A stretch of 64,000 bases of DNA from Rheinheimera soli (GTDB lineage Bacteria; Pseudomonadota; Gammaproteobacteria; Enterobacterales; Alteromonadaceae). This document shows positions 53,749 to 62,454 of the stretch, one piece after another. The first letter of the stretch is position 1; each line of letters starts with the position of its first letter. Location of the stretch: positions 124,001 through 188,000 of the forward strand of contig NZ_JAJOYU010000002.1 of assembly GCF_021290985.1 (NCBI RefSeq), written 5' to 3'. The notes under the pieces were generated by a model. The model was not told the DNA's origin and made no database searches. It worked only from the letters and a program-made list of their open reading frames with translations. Both the position numbers and the translations under genes were made by a program.

Positions 53749-54609
53749 GTGAGCCGTATTTTTCTTTCTTGTATTCTACTGCTGCTTAGCAGCACCGTAT
53801 CAGCCGATGGCGTCTGGAAAATCAGCAAAGGCAAACAGCATTTTTATCTTGCCGGCTCAGTTCATATGCTAAGCGCCCAAGATTACCCTTTACCGCCTGA
53901 ATACCTACTGGCACTGCAACAGAGTGACTCCTTAGTGCTGGAAACGGATCTAGAGCAATTATCAAGTCCCTCGGGCATACAGCAAATGATCAGTTTAAAC
54001 TCCTACCCTTCAGGCGAAAACTTGTTGCAACATCTCTCAGCGCCCTTGGCAAAACAACTGGCTGATTACTGCAGACAACATAAGATACCACTGGAGCAAA
54101 TCACCCGCTTTAAACCTGCATTTGCCGCCATTATGCTGACCACCACTCAACTGCAAGCTCAAGGAGCCAATGCACCGGGAGTCGACGCCTTTTTGCAGGA
54201 TGAAGCTAAAAAATCCGGCAAAAAGATCGCAGGCCTTGAAACGATGCAACAGCATCTGGATGTCATTACAGAGTTGAATAACAGCGGCGCTGAAACGCTG
54301 ATCAAAAGCACCATGGATGATTTAAAAGACAGTAGCGAAGACTTTGATGCTATGCGAAAAGCCTGGCGCAGCGGCGATCTCGAGCAGTTAGACCACTTAT
54401 ACCTGGACGACTTAAAAAACTACCCAGCTATTTATCAGACCCTTATTGTTAAAAGGAACAATGCATGGGTGAAACAGCTGGTCGCTGAACCTAAGACTAA
54501 GCCGTTTTTTGTTGTGGTCGGCGCTTTGCATCTGGCCGGAGATCAGGGCTTAATTGAACAACTGACTCAACAGGGATACCAGATCACGCCGCTGAAGGAT
54601 AAGGTATGA
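53749..54609 (+). CDS. TraB/GumN (TIKI-like) family secreted protein
   Basis: A 286-residue protein with a signal peptide (residues 1-19, VSADG). The family's two G-x-x-H motifs are visible: LAGSVHML near the start and VGALHLAGDQGLIEQL near the end, with the conserved glutamate in LVLETDLEQL. TIKI members are metalloproteases of the EreA/ChaN-like superfamily. Bacterial substrates are unknown. The start is a GTG with AGAGG upstream. It overlaps the following GNAT gene by four bases (ATGA). Confidence 0.85.
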   Translation: MSRIFLSCILLLLSSTVSADGVWKISKGKQHFYLAGSVHMLSAQDYPLPPEYLLALQQSDSLVLETDLEQLSSPSGIQQMISLNSYPSGENLLQHLSAPLAKQLADYCRQHKIPLEQITRFKPAFAAIMLTTTQLQAQGANAPGVDAFLQDEAKKSGKKIAGLETMQQHLDVITELNNSGAETLIKSTMDDLKDSSEDFDAMRKAWRSGDLEQLDHLYLDDLKNYPAIYQTLIVKRNNAWVKQLVAEPKTKPFFVVVGALHLAGDQGLIEQLTQQGYQITPLKDKV

Positions 54610-55124
54610 AACATGCCCCTTATCAATTAAGTCCAGTGACACCAGAACAATCGGCCTATTTACACATCTGGTTTGATTCACAACAAGACCTGGATCAATG
54701 GGGTGGCGAAGGCTTTCAGTTTCCGATCAGAGCCTTGCAGTTTTTACAGCAACTGTATTTGCCGGGCACACAAAGTTATTGGTTGTATCAGCACAGACAA
54801 CGTGTTGCCTTTGGCCAGCTTTGTGATCGGTTTGACTGCAATCATCTGGCCCGTTTATTAGTGCATCCGGATAGCAGAGGTCAGGGCCATAGCAAAACGC
54901 TGATCAAAGGTTTGATTGCGCAAGGTTTACAACAGCAGCCACAACGGGATTTTTCGTTGTTTGTTTATCAGAACAACCAGATAGCGGTACAGTGTTATCG
55001 GCAATTAGGTTTTGTTGAAGCCGAACAACCTGGTATCGCCGACCCATTGCTGTTTTTTATGAAATTAAGCCACAAGCAAGCCAGACAACTATTAAAGGAT
55101 CATCAGGATGCCAATCTGGGTTGA
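54606..55124 (+). CDS. GNAT family N-acetyltransferase
   Basis: A 172-residue acetyltransferase. The acetyl-CoA binding motif A is LARLLVHPDSRGQGHSKTLI, with the Q/R-x-x-G-x-G turn in SRGQGHS. The C-terminal SLFVYQNNQIAVQCYRQLGF is the family's motif B region. The acceptor substrate is unknown. It is coupled to the TraB-like gene and overlaps the yaiI gene by 17 bases. Confidence 0.88.
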   Translation: MKHAPYQLSPVTPEQSAYLHIWFDSQQDLDQWGGEGFQFPIRALQFLQQLYLPGTQSYWLYQHRQRVAFGQLCDRFDCNHLARLLVHPDSRGQGHSKTLIKGLIAQGLQQQPQRDFSLFVYQNNQIAVQCYRQLGFVEAEQPGIADPLLFFMKLSHKQARQLLKDHQDANLG

Positions 55125-55563
55125 TGCAGACTCCTGCCCCAAAGTATTAAAAGAGATGTTGTTTAAGGCGGCAGAACGCCGACAAGTCCAGCTCTATCTG
55201 GTTGCGAATCATAGCTTTCAAATTCCACGCAGCCCTTATATCAGAGCAGTGCAGGTTGAACATGGTTTTGATGTAGCAGACCGTTATATCGAAGAACGTA
55301 TAGCTGAAGGGGATTTGCTGATCAGCAACGATATTCCGCTGGCAGCTGCTGCTGTGGCTAAAGGTGCGCTTTGTATCACCAGTAAAGGCAGATTACTGAC
55401 TCCGGACAATATCAGCGACAGACTGACCATACGCAATTTGCAGGAAGAACTGCGCAACAGTGGCGTGCAGCTATCTGGCCCGGCGCCATTGGGCCAGCAA
55501 GATAAACAGCAGTTCGCCAATCAGTTGGATCAGTGGCTGCAAAAACAGCCCAAAACCTCCTAA
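55108..55563 (+). CDS. yaiI: YaiI/YqxD (DUF188) family protein
   Basis: A 151-residue protein with the DUF188 signature MPIWVDADSCPKVLKEML at the N terminus, VADRYIEERIAEGDLLISNDIPLA (as DRYIEE and GDLLISNDIPLA), and GALCITSKGRLLTPDNI. The acidic residues fit a PIN-like nuclease fold, but the role is unproven. It is the third gene of an overlapping TraB-GNAT-yaiI run and converges with the methyltransferase gene with a four-base overlap. Confidence 0.9.
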   Translation: MPIWVDADSCPKVLKEMLFKAAERRQVQLYLVANHSFQIPRSPYIRAVQVEHGFDVADRYIEERIAEGDLLISNDIPLAAAAVAKGALCITSKGRLLTPDNISDRLTIRNLQEELRNSGVQLSGPAPLGQQDKQQFANQLDQWLQKQPKTS

Positions 55564-56300
55564 TCCTGATTGACTCCTTGCCGGGCACTAATGCCTTTTA
55601 CCGCAGTTTGAAAAGCTGGCGCTCGTTGCCATTTCGGCCGTATTGGAGTTAAAGGCAGTACTCTTTTACGTGCAACCAGTACATAAGAAGCACCAAAATA
55701 CCCTAAATAAGTTTCACACCATTTCTGCCAGCGGCTATCAGGATTGTGCTGTCCAAGTAAACTGGACCAGAAAAAACGTTGCTCGTACATCACTTCAAAA
55801 CCCAATAAATGCAACCAGTCTTTCACGCGGGATGGCGTAAAAAAACGGCCAGCCCAAGGTAATTGCTGCTTCACACCGGGCCATAGTTTCAGTAATCCGG
55901 CACTGCTTAACGGATTGTAACCACTTAATAATAAATAGCCGTCAGGCATCAGTACTCTGTGAGCTTCACGCACTATATGGTGAGGATCCGGATAAAATTC
56001 CAGACAATGCGCCAGTAAGACTGCGTCTATTGATTGTTCCAGAAAAGGTAAAGCATCAGGGTCAGCCACTACAGAAGCCTGCTCAAGGTGCTCGTTTAAA
56101 CAAATTTGGTGCTTGATGTTACAGCCGGAAGTATCTAAGCCACTACTTAAACTTCCCACTTTGAGCAGATGATAACCAAAAATTTTTGGCCACCACTGAC
56201 TTAGCTGCTGCTCTAAAGCTTTAGCCATCAGTTCACCCTGCGGCAATTGCTGCCACTGTCGGGGTACTGTTGTACTGTGGTAACTTAACGCAGGTTTCAT
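55560..56300 (-). CDS. SAM-dependent methyltransferase, YafS-like
   Basis: A 246-residue class I methyltransferase of the Methyltransf_11 type. ADPDALPFLEQSIDAVLLAH and LEFYPDPHHIVREAHRVL are the clear motif II-IV region, followed by DGYLLLSGYNPLSSAGL. The glycine-rich motif I is not canonical (LKVGSLSSGLDTSG), as in E. coli YafS. As in E. coli, it is divergent from gloB. The substrate is unknown. An in-frame GTG three codons upstream is an alternative start. Confidence 0.8.
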   Translation of the reverse strand: MKPALSYHSTTVPRQWQQLPQGELMAKALEQQLSQWWPKIFGYHLLKVGSLSSGLDTSGCNIKHQICLNEHLEQASVVADPDALPFLEQSIDAVLLAHCLEFYPDPHHIVREAHRVLMPDGYLLLSGYNPLSSAGLLKLWPGVKQQLPWAGRFFTPSRVKDWLHLLGFEVMYEQRFFWSSLLGQHNPDSRWQKWCETYLGYFGASYVLVARKRVLPLTPIRPKWQRAPAFQTAVKGISARQGVNQD

Positions 56301-56345
56301 CAGGTACACTTCACTTCATCAGAACATCAGCTATGGAAATTACTT

Positions 56346-57101
56346 ATGCCAGACATCACTGCTCTAGCCGCTTTTAAGGATAACTACATTTGGTGCCTGC
56401 GCCAAGCAGAGTTGGCTTTGATTGTCGATCCAGGTGATGCCGCAGTGGTGCAGCACTACCTGCAACAACAGCAGCTGCAATTAGCGGTGATCCTGATCAC
56501 CCACCATCATCCTGATCATACAGGTGGCATCAACGAACTAAAGCAGCGTTGGCCCAATGCTGTAGTTTATGCGCCAGCTTTAGAACAACAAAAAATCCCC
56601 TATGCAGATATCTGGTTACAGGACAACGATCAGATTGCACTGCCCGATTTCGATTTAACTTTTCAGGTGATGCAACTTCCTGGTCATACGCTAGGTCATA
56701 TAGCCTACTATTCAGCGCCCGTTCTGTTTTGCGGTGATACTTTATTTAACGCAGGTTGTGGTCGTCTGTTTGAAGGGTCAGCAGCGCAGATGTGGCAGAG
56801 TTTGTCACGTATTCTGACATTACCCGATCAAACTTTAGTGTACGCCACCCACGAATATACCTTGGCTAACCTGGAATTTGCCCGCTGGGCCGATCCGGAC
56901 AATACAAAACTTGCGGACTATCAACACTGGTGTCAACAACAAAGGGAACAACAGCAAGCCACCTTGCCCACCCCTTTGTCTGTGCAGCGGCAAATTAACC
57001 CTTTTTTAAGGGCTGAAGATGCAGCATTGCAACACCGCTGGCAACAACACAATGCTGTGGATCTATTCACTGCGTTACGATCCGCCAAAGATCGATTTTG
57101 A
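56346..57101 (+). CDS. gloB: Hydroxyacylglutathione hydrolase (glyoxalase II)
   Basis: A 251-residue metallo-beta-lactamase-fold hydrolase. The metal site is THHHPDHTGG (THxHxDH class), with LPGHTLGHIAYY, VLFCGDTLFNAGCGRLFEG and YATHEYTLANLEFA completing the ligands. It releases D-lactate and glutathione in methylglyoxal detoxification. The C-terminal region (NPFLR and following) is the substrate-binding helix domain. Confidence 0.95.
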   Translation: MPDITALAAFKDNYIWCLRQAELALIVDPGDAAVVQHYLQQQQLQLAVILITHHHPDHTGGINELKQRWPNAVVYAPALEQQKIPYADIWLQDNDQIALPDFDLTFQVMQLPGHTLGHIAYYSAPVLFCGDTLFNAGCGRLFEGSAAQMWQSLSRILTLPDQTLVYATHEYTLANLEFARWADPDNTKLADYQHWCQQQREQQQATLPTPLSVQRQINPFLRAEDAALQHRWQQHNAVDLFTALRSAKDRF

Positions 57102-57168
57102 TCGACAACCTTGCTTTTGAAGGCTGAGCAGGTAACATAAGGCGGATTTTTGATTTTGGGAAAAGCGA

Positions 57169-58752
57169 ATGCTGAAAAGATTATCTGTCGCTGTAGCGGC
57201 TGCACTGCTGGCCAGTTGTGCCGTTCCAACCTCACAGGATAAAACAGCAGGACCTGCTGACGATCAATACCAAACTTCAGGCTCGGATACATCCATGCAG
57301 GATAAAGCGGCTACGGCTCAGCAAGTCGCCAATGCCTTATTGAAGCATAATTCTCCGTTACAACCCGATGCAAAGTTAACTCAATACGATAATTTGTGGC
57401 AACGTATCGCCGATCAAATGACGTTAACAGTACCAAATAACGATGATATTGAAACTCAAAAGCGTTTTTTTATCCGTAATCAAAAATTGTTAAAAACCGC
57501 TTCCGACAATGCAGAACCTTTTTTATACCATATAGTGACGGAACTTGAACGACGCAAGATGCCGCTTGAACTGGCACTGTTGCCTATAGTCGAAAGTACC
57601 TACAATCCAAAAGCGGGTTCTTTCGCCGGAGTACTGGGAATTTGGCAATTCACCCCAGGCACGGGCCGCAATTTTGGTTTAAAACAAAATGCCTGGTATG
57701 ACGGTCGCCGTGATGTGATTGAATCCAGCCGGGCTGCTATGGACTACCTGCAGTATCTGTACAGCAATGTAGAGCAGGATTGGCTAAGTGCTGTTGCCGC
57801 TTTTAATGCAGGGGAAGGTCGGGTCTTTAAAGCCATAGAACGTAATAAATACAGAGGCCAACCTACTGATTTCTGGTCGCTTCATCTGCCAAAACAAAAT
57901 ACCAGCTATATACCCAAGCTACTAGCATTGGCAGAACTGTTAAAAAAACCGGAAAAATACGCTATCCCTATGCCTGTGCTGGCTAATCAGCCACAAACCA
58001 AAGTGATTCAAATCAACAGAGGTTTGGATTTAGTCAAAGCTGCGGATTTACTGAATCTGAGAGTGGCCGAACTCAGACGTCTGAATCCAGGTTTCAAAAC
58101 CACCACTGTGCCCAGTGCCAGCTATCAGTTAGTGGTGCCTTTTGGTGCAGCCGATGATATCGATCAGCAGATAGCCGCTTTGCCCAATGTAAAAGTAGCC
58201 CCTGTTGCTTCCACTGGCCGCTATAAGGTCAAATCAGGTGACAGCTTAAGTAAGATTGCTGCAGCTCACAAAACTTCTGTAAAAGCCTTACAGCGCGCCA
58301 ATAATTTAAATTCCAGCCAGTTAAAAATTGGCCAGCTGTTGACTATCCCAGGTTTGGCAACGCCTGACGAACCTGCGGTTACCGCCCGCTCGACGCAAAA
58401 AACCACTGCAACAGCTTCAGCGGTGCAAACTTATACAGTTAAAAGTGGCGATAGCTTATGGGAGATAGGCAAAAAGCTGAATGTCAGCACTGCGCAACTG
58501 AGCAACTGGAATAAATTGGGCACCAAAGCTCAATTGAAACCAGGCCAAAAGCTGACCTACTACACAGAGTCAGCACAACAAACCACGTCTTCGGCAAAAA
58601 GCATGACCTATAAAGTCAGGCCTGGTGACTCCTTAGCCAGCATAGCGCAGCGTTTTAAGGTAAAAGTTGCTGATATCGTGAAATGGAATAATATTAAAAC
58701 AAATAAGTACTTACAGCCTGGTCAAGAACTCACTTTGTATTTGACAAGCTAA
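57169..58752 (+). CDS. mltD: Membrane-bound lytic murein transglycosylase D
   Basis: A 527-residue lipoprotein (lipobox LLASC, Cys at 17). The lytic transglycosylase domain of about residues 115-230 has the catalytic glutamate in ALLPIVESTYNPKAGS, then GVLGIWQFTPGTGR and VAAFNAGEGRV. Three LysM repeats follow at the C-terminal end, each starting with the KSGDSL or RPGDSL pattern (about residues 347, 424 and 481). It cleaves peptidoglycan to anhydromuropeptides. GGGA lies seven bases before the ATG. Confidence 0.95.
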   Translation: MLKRLSVAVAAALLASCAVPTSQDKTAGPADDQYQTSGSDTSMQDKAATAQQVANALLKHNSPLQPDAKLTQYDNLWQRIADQMTLTVPNNDDIETQKRFFIRNQKLLKTASDNAEPFLYHIVTELERRKMPLELALLPIVESTYNPKAGSFAGVLGIWQFTPGTGRNFGLKQNAWYDGRRDVIESSRAAMDYLQYLYSNVEQDWLSAVAAFNAGEGRVFKAIERNKYRGQPTDFWSLHLPKQNTSYIPKLLALAELLKKPEKYAIPMPVLANQPQTKVIQINRGLDLVKAADLLNLRVAELRRLNPGFKTTTVPSASYQLVVPFGAADDIDQQIAALPNVKVAPVASTGRYKVKSGDSLSKIAAAHKTSVKALQRANNLNSSQLKIGQLLTIPGLATPDEPAVTARSTQKTTATASAVQTYTVKSGDSLWEIGKKLNVSTAQLSNWNKLGTKAQLKPGQKLTYYTESAQQTTSSAKSMTYKVRPGDSLASIAQRFKVKVADIVKWNNIKTNKYLQPGQELTLYLTS

Positions 58753-58787
58753 CTGACTGAAGTCTCACATGGAGTTTGAGGTGTTGT

Positions 58788-59276
58788 ATGGTTAAAACGA
58801 GCCTGATGTTGCTCTTTTTGCTATGGGTTCCCACCACATGGGCCTATTTTACTGTGCCTGGACAAGGCCAGCTGACCTTGCTGGACGGAACAAAACAAAG
58901 CCTGCAGTTTGGTTTTGCCTTTAAACAGCAAAATGGTACTGAAGTATTTCAGGCTGGTATTCAGGTGGTTGAAGTTGCTGAATTGCCGTCAAAATATACC
59001 TTGGCTCTGGTACTGCATCAGGATGAACAAATCTGGGTCACAGATTGGATCAACAAACCTTTGCAAGGTTTTGAATGGTCACTGGGAAAACACAACTTTA
59101 AACTCAGTAAAAACACCGATCCGAAATATAAGGATAAAGCCCGTGGTGGTTATGTGCTGACTTTTGATAATACGCCATACTTTTTCCACAAAAATATGGC
59201 GCAAATCAAATTTCATTTTGACAAAGACGGGGTCAGTGAAGTGCGTATTGAGGGTATGTTTACACCGGGACGCTAA
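58788..59276 (+). CDS. Secreted protein of unknown function
   Basis: A 162-residue protein with a signal peptide (residues 1-20, TTWAYF). The mature portion is mostly beta: PGQGQLTLLDGTKQSLQFG, then LALVLHQDEQIWVTDWI, and YVLTFDNTPYFFHKN. I do not recognise the family. GAGG six bases before the ATG at 58788 fixes the start; an in-frame extension by four codons is less likely. It follows mltD by about 35 bases and may be co-transcribed with it. Confidence 0.6.
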   Translation: MVKTSLMLLFLLWVPTTWAYFTVPGQGQLTLLDGTKQSLQFGFAFKQQNGTEVFQAGIQVVEVAELPSKYTLALVLHQDEQIWVTDWINKPLQGFEWSLGKHNFKLSKNTDPKYKDKARGGYVLTFDNTPYFFHKNMAQIKFHFDKDGVSEVRIEGMFTPGR

Positions 59277-59296
59277 ACAACTTTTGCTTCAGGTCC

Positions 59297-59497
59297 CTAA
59301 TTTTCCTTTTGCAATTGCAGTCTCGGGATCAGGCCCCATAACAAACAAAGTGTTGGTGCCAGCCAGTGAAACCACCAGTGCCACTCCATGGTGCGGCCTT
59401 GAGTCAGTAAGTAAAAACTAACCAGCACCTGAGTCAACAATCCCAGAGTTCCAATATAAAACAACACCGCATTTACAGGTTTTTTGGGCAGTTTCAT
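59297..59497 (-). CDS. Small two-helix membrane protein
   Basis: A 66-residue protein with two hydrophobic stretches (about residues 9-30 and 40-58) and a basic N terminus (MKLPKKPVNAV), implying cytoplasmic ends. A purine-rich GAGAG precedes the ATG. No family is recognised. It lies alone, convergent with the preceding gene. Confidence 0.5.
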   Translation of the reverse strand: MKLPKKPVNAVLFYIGTLGLLTQVLVSFYLLTQGRTMEWHWWFHWLAPTLCLLWGLIPRLQLQKEN

Positions 59498-59560
59498 TCT
59501 GCTTTACTCTCTTACTACTTCAATAACACTAGCCTAGCAAATACACTGGCCTGAAGCGAC

Positions 59561-60199
59561 TTAAACAGCATCTGCCTGCTGCTCAGGAGCTGCTTTTTGA
59601 AAAGCCTCCAATGCATTACAACGCTGATAAATAGCGCTGATTAAAGGATACTCCGCCATATCCAGTTGAAAACGTAAAGCGTTATACACCTGAGGTACTA
59701 AACACAGATCGGCGACAGTAACAGTCTCGCCAAAACAATAACGCCCAGCCGTTGCCGCTAAACGTTTTTCCAGTGCAGTAAAACCAATAGCAAGCCAGTG
59801 TTTTATCCACTGCATTTTTTGTACTTCGGATAATGCCAAAGGCCCGGTCAGGTACTGCAGCACCCGCAGGTTATTCAAAGGGTGAATGTCACAGGCAATA
59901 TCTAACGCAAAAGCCATCACAGCCGCCTTCTGCGCTGGGTCCGCTGGGTATAATGCAACCTGAGGATAGCGGTCTTCCAGATACTGAATAATGGCCAGTG
60001 ACTGATTCAAGCTGAGATCGCCATTTTCCAGTGTCGGCACTAGTTGTGCGGGATTTAATAGCTGGTAACCGGCACTGTGCTGCTCTCCGTCATTATTAAC
60101 CAGATGCACAGGACAATGCTCTGCCTCCAGACCTTTGATATTCAACGCGATACGTACCCTGTAGGCGGCGCTGGAGCGCCAATAACCATGTAATTTCAT
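59561..60199 (-). CDS. maiA: Maleylacetoacetate isomerase (zeta-class glutathione transferase)
   Basis: A 212-residue zeta-class GST. The active-site signature SSAAYRVRIAL is at residues 8-18, VPTLENGDLSLNQSLAIIQYL is the glutathione-binding region (two adjoining blocks), and FGETVTVADLCLVPQVYNA is in the C-terminal helical domain. It isomerises maleylacetoacetate to fumarylacetoacetate in tyrosine degradation. The ATG at 60199 is taken over the longer frame. A terminator-like hairpin separates it from the upstream pathway gene. Confidence 0.92.
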   Translation of the reverse strand: MKLHGYWRSSAAYRVRIALNIKGLEAEHCPVHLVNNDGEQHSAGYQLLNPAQLVPTLENGDLSLNQSLAIIQYLEDRYPQVALYPADPAQKAAVMAFALDIACDIHPLNNLRVLQYLTGPLALSEVQKMQWIKHWLAIGFTALEKRLAATAGRYCFGETVTVADLCLVPQVYNALRFQLDMAEYPLISAIYQRCNALEAFQKAAPEQQADAV

Positions 60200-60225
60200 G
60201 TTGTGATTTTCCCTGTAAAGCAGAT

Positions 60226-60267
60226 ACAAAAAAGCCAGCCGCCCCTGACAGAGAAATCGACTGGCTT
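60226..60267 (-). terminator. Terminator-like hairpin between the fumarylacetoacetase gene and maiA
   Basis: On the minus strand AGCCAG-t-CG pairs with CG-g-CTGGCT (60233-60238 with 60261-60266 as outer arms), followed by a run of six T. It lies within the 84-base gap between the two pathway genes. Confidence 0.65.
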
Positions 60268-60283
60268 GATGTTTTCACGTCAA

Positions 60284-61300
60284 TTAAACGCCGTATTTCA
60301 CCACTTTTTGCTCAATGGCACCAAACACAGACTGACCTTTGGCATCCAGCATTTCGAGACGAATACTATCGCCAAACTTCATAAAGGAAGTTTTAGGCGC
60401 GCCATCACGAATGGTTTCTATCATACGGATTTCGGCGATACAACTGTAACCTAAACCACCTTCATCAATCGAAGTCCCATAATCCGTACCTTGTTTGTTT
60501 GACACAGTACCAGAACCTATCACAGCTCCAGCGCCCAAATTGCGGGTTTTCGACGCATGAGCCACCAGTTGTCCAAAATCAAAGGTCATATCAACACCGG
60601 CATTTGGTTTGCCAAACAGCTTACCGTTTAAATGCGATACCAAAGGCAGATGCAGCTTGGCATCTTGCCAATCAGTGCCTAATTCATCTGGAGTCACGGC
60701 CACAGGGCTGAAAGCAGACGCAGGTTTTGATTGAAAGAAACCAAAACCTTTGGCCAGTTCATTGGGAATTAACCCACGTAAAGACACGTCGTTCACCAGC
60801 ATCACCAGACGGATTTTATGACGGGCTTCTTCGGCACTGATGGCCATCGGCACGTCGTCGGTGATCACAGCCACTTCGCCTTCAAAATCGATGCCGTAGT
60901 CTTCACTAACCACCTCAATCTGATCGCGTGGACCTATAAAGTCATCTGAGCCGCCCTGATACATCAAAGGATCAGTCCAGAAACTAGGTGGCATTTCGGA
61001 ATTACGGGCACGACGCACCAGCTCAACATGATTGACATAAGCACTGCCATCCGCCCATTGATAAGCCCGTGGCAAAGGCGATTCACACTGCGCCTGCTCA
61101 AAGGCTTGTTCGCCTTGCACAGAGCCACTGTTCAGCGCCTGATATACTTCAGACAGCTGCGGAGCGGCCACAGACCAGTGATCCAGCGCCTGCTGCATAG
61201 TAGCTGCAATATGCGACACCGCTAAACAACGGCTCAAATCACGGCTGACCACCACTAACTGACCATCACGCTGGCCGTTTTTTAAACTTGCTAACTTCAT
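60284..61300 (-). CDS. fahA: Fumarylacetoacetate hydrolase family protein
   Basis: A 338-residue FAH-family hydrolase. Metal-binding acidic residues appear in DFEGEVAVITDD and VNDVSLRGLIPNELAKGFGF. The C-terminal block has LGAGAVIGSGTVSNKQG and GLGYSCIAEIRMIE. Placed between hmgA and maiA it is very probably the fumarylacetoacetase that yields fumarate and acetoacetate in the last step of the homogentisate pathway. It is shorter than the animal enzyme, as usual in bacteria. It lies 9 bases after hmgA. Confidence 0.9.
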   Translation of the reverse strand: MKLASLKNGQRDGQLVVVSRDLSRCLAVSHIAATMQQALDHWSVAAPQLSEVYQALNSGSVQGEQAFEQAQCESPLPRAYQWADGSAYVNHVELVRRARNSEMPPSFWTDPLMYQGGSDDFIGPRDQIEVVSEDYGIDFEGEVAVITDDVPMAISAEEARHKIRLVMLVNDVSLRGLIPNELAKGFGFFQSKPASAFSPVAVTPDELGTDWQDAKLHLPLVSHLNGKLFGKPNAGVDMTFDFGQLVAHASKTRNLGAGAVIGSGTVSNKQGTDYGTSIDEGGLGYSCIAEIRMIETIRDGAPKTSFMKFGDSIRLEMLDAKGQSVFGAIEQKVVKYGV

Positions 61301-61309
61301 TTTTAATCC

Positions 61310-62452
61310 TTACACCGCAGCCGGTTTAGTTTTCCAGCTATTTACGTAGTCCGGGTTTTCAGTGGCTAAAGCCGCGTCACCCACAAAAAGTGCATCACGG
61401 GTATCCAGCATCACAGCCACTTCATCGGTAAATTTCTTTTTATACTCACGACCGGCCTGAAAAGCTTTCGGATGAGGGCCATGAGTAAAACCCGCAGGAT
61501 GGAAAGTCACCATGCCACGTTCAATATTGTCGCGGCTGAAAAAATCCCCTGCATGGTAAAACAGCACTTCGTCGTAATCGTCATTGTTATGGTAAAACGG
61601 TACTTTTAACGCACCAGGATCGCTTTCAATAGGACGAGGTACAAAGGTACAAACCACAAAACGCTGCGCGACAAAAGTGGTGTGCGCAGACGGTGGTAAG
61701 TGGTATCTGTGGCTCATTAAAGGCCTGATATCACGCCAGTTGATCCGCATCACCGATAAATCACCGTGCCAGCCAATCGCATCCAGTGGATTGTATGGAT
61801 AGGTAATGACTGACACCTGATCGTGACGTTTTACCTGCACCTTGCTCTGCTGCTCGCTGTACTGCGCTTTAAAAGCATCATCTATTTTTGGTGTATCGAT
61901 CATCGCTGCATCAAAAATAGCATGATTACCGACCAAACCTTTTTCCGGTAATTGGAAAGAGTCATTGGTCGCTTCAATCAGCAATAAAAACAGCGGCTCT
62001 GTGACTTCTAAACGCCACATGGTGGAACGTGGGATCACCACATAATCACCGTCACGTAAGCTTAAATGGCCGTAGTCGCAATACAGTTCTGCCGCACCTT
62101 CATGCACAAACAACAGCTCATCGCCGTCGGCATTGCGAACCAGATAATCCATCGACTCTGTTAAACGCCAGGTGCGCATTTTACAGTGCGCGTTGTGCAA
62201 TAAAGTGGGCACCTGCCATGGCGACACGTTTTGATTACCGGCTATGTCGTTAAAGTTATACAAACGTGGTTTTAACGGCCCTTCCCAGTCACTCCAGCCC
62301 GTTGGGGCATGGGTGTGATGGAAATGTGTCGCAGGGCCAAAAAAGCCACTGCGGCCCACTTCACGCTCATAAATGGCTCTGTCTGGGAAATCAGCATGAG
62401 CCTGACGGGAAATTTCGCCTTCTTTTACCGGAAAAGACGCCCACTTACGCAT
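61310..62452 (-). CDS. hmgA: Homogentisate 1,2-dioxygenase
   Basis: A 380-residue cupin-type ring-cleaving dioxygenase. An N-terminal HFHHTHAPTGW segment, ELLFVHEGAAELYCDYGHL (first cupin barrel), then YHNNDDYDEVLFYHAGDF with a downstream FHPAGFTHGPHPKAF provide the His and Glu residues expected for the iron site. It opens homogentisate to maleylacetoacetate. It lies two bases after hpd and nine before the fumarylacetoacetase gene, so the three form one operon. Confidence 0.92.
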   Translation of the reverse strand: MRKWASFPVKEGEISRQAHADFPDRAIYEREVGRSGFFGPATHFHHTHAPTGWSDWEGPLKPRLYNFNDIAGNQNVSPWQVPTLLHNAHCKMRTWRLTESMDYLVRNADGDELLFVHEGAAELYCDYGHLSLRDGDYVVIPRSTMWRLEVTEPLFLLLIEATNDSFQLPEKGLVGNHAIFDAAMIDTPKIDDAFKAQYSEQQSKVQVKRHDQVSVITYPYNPLDAIGWHGDLSVMRINWRDIRPLMSHRYHLPPSAHTTFVAQRFVVCTFVPRPIESDPGALKVPFYHNNDDYDEVLFYHAGDFFSRDNIERGMVTFHPAGFTHGPHPKAFQAGREYKKKFTDEVAVMLDTRDALFVGDAALATENPDYVNSWKTKPAAV

Positions 62453-62454
62453 AG

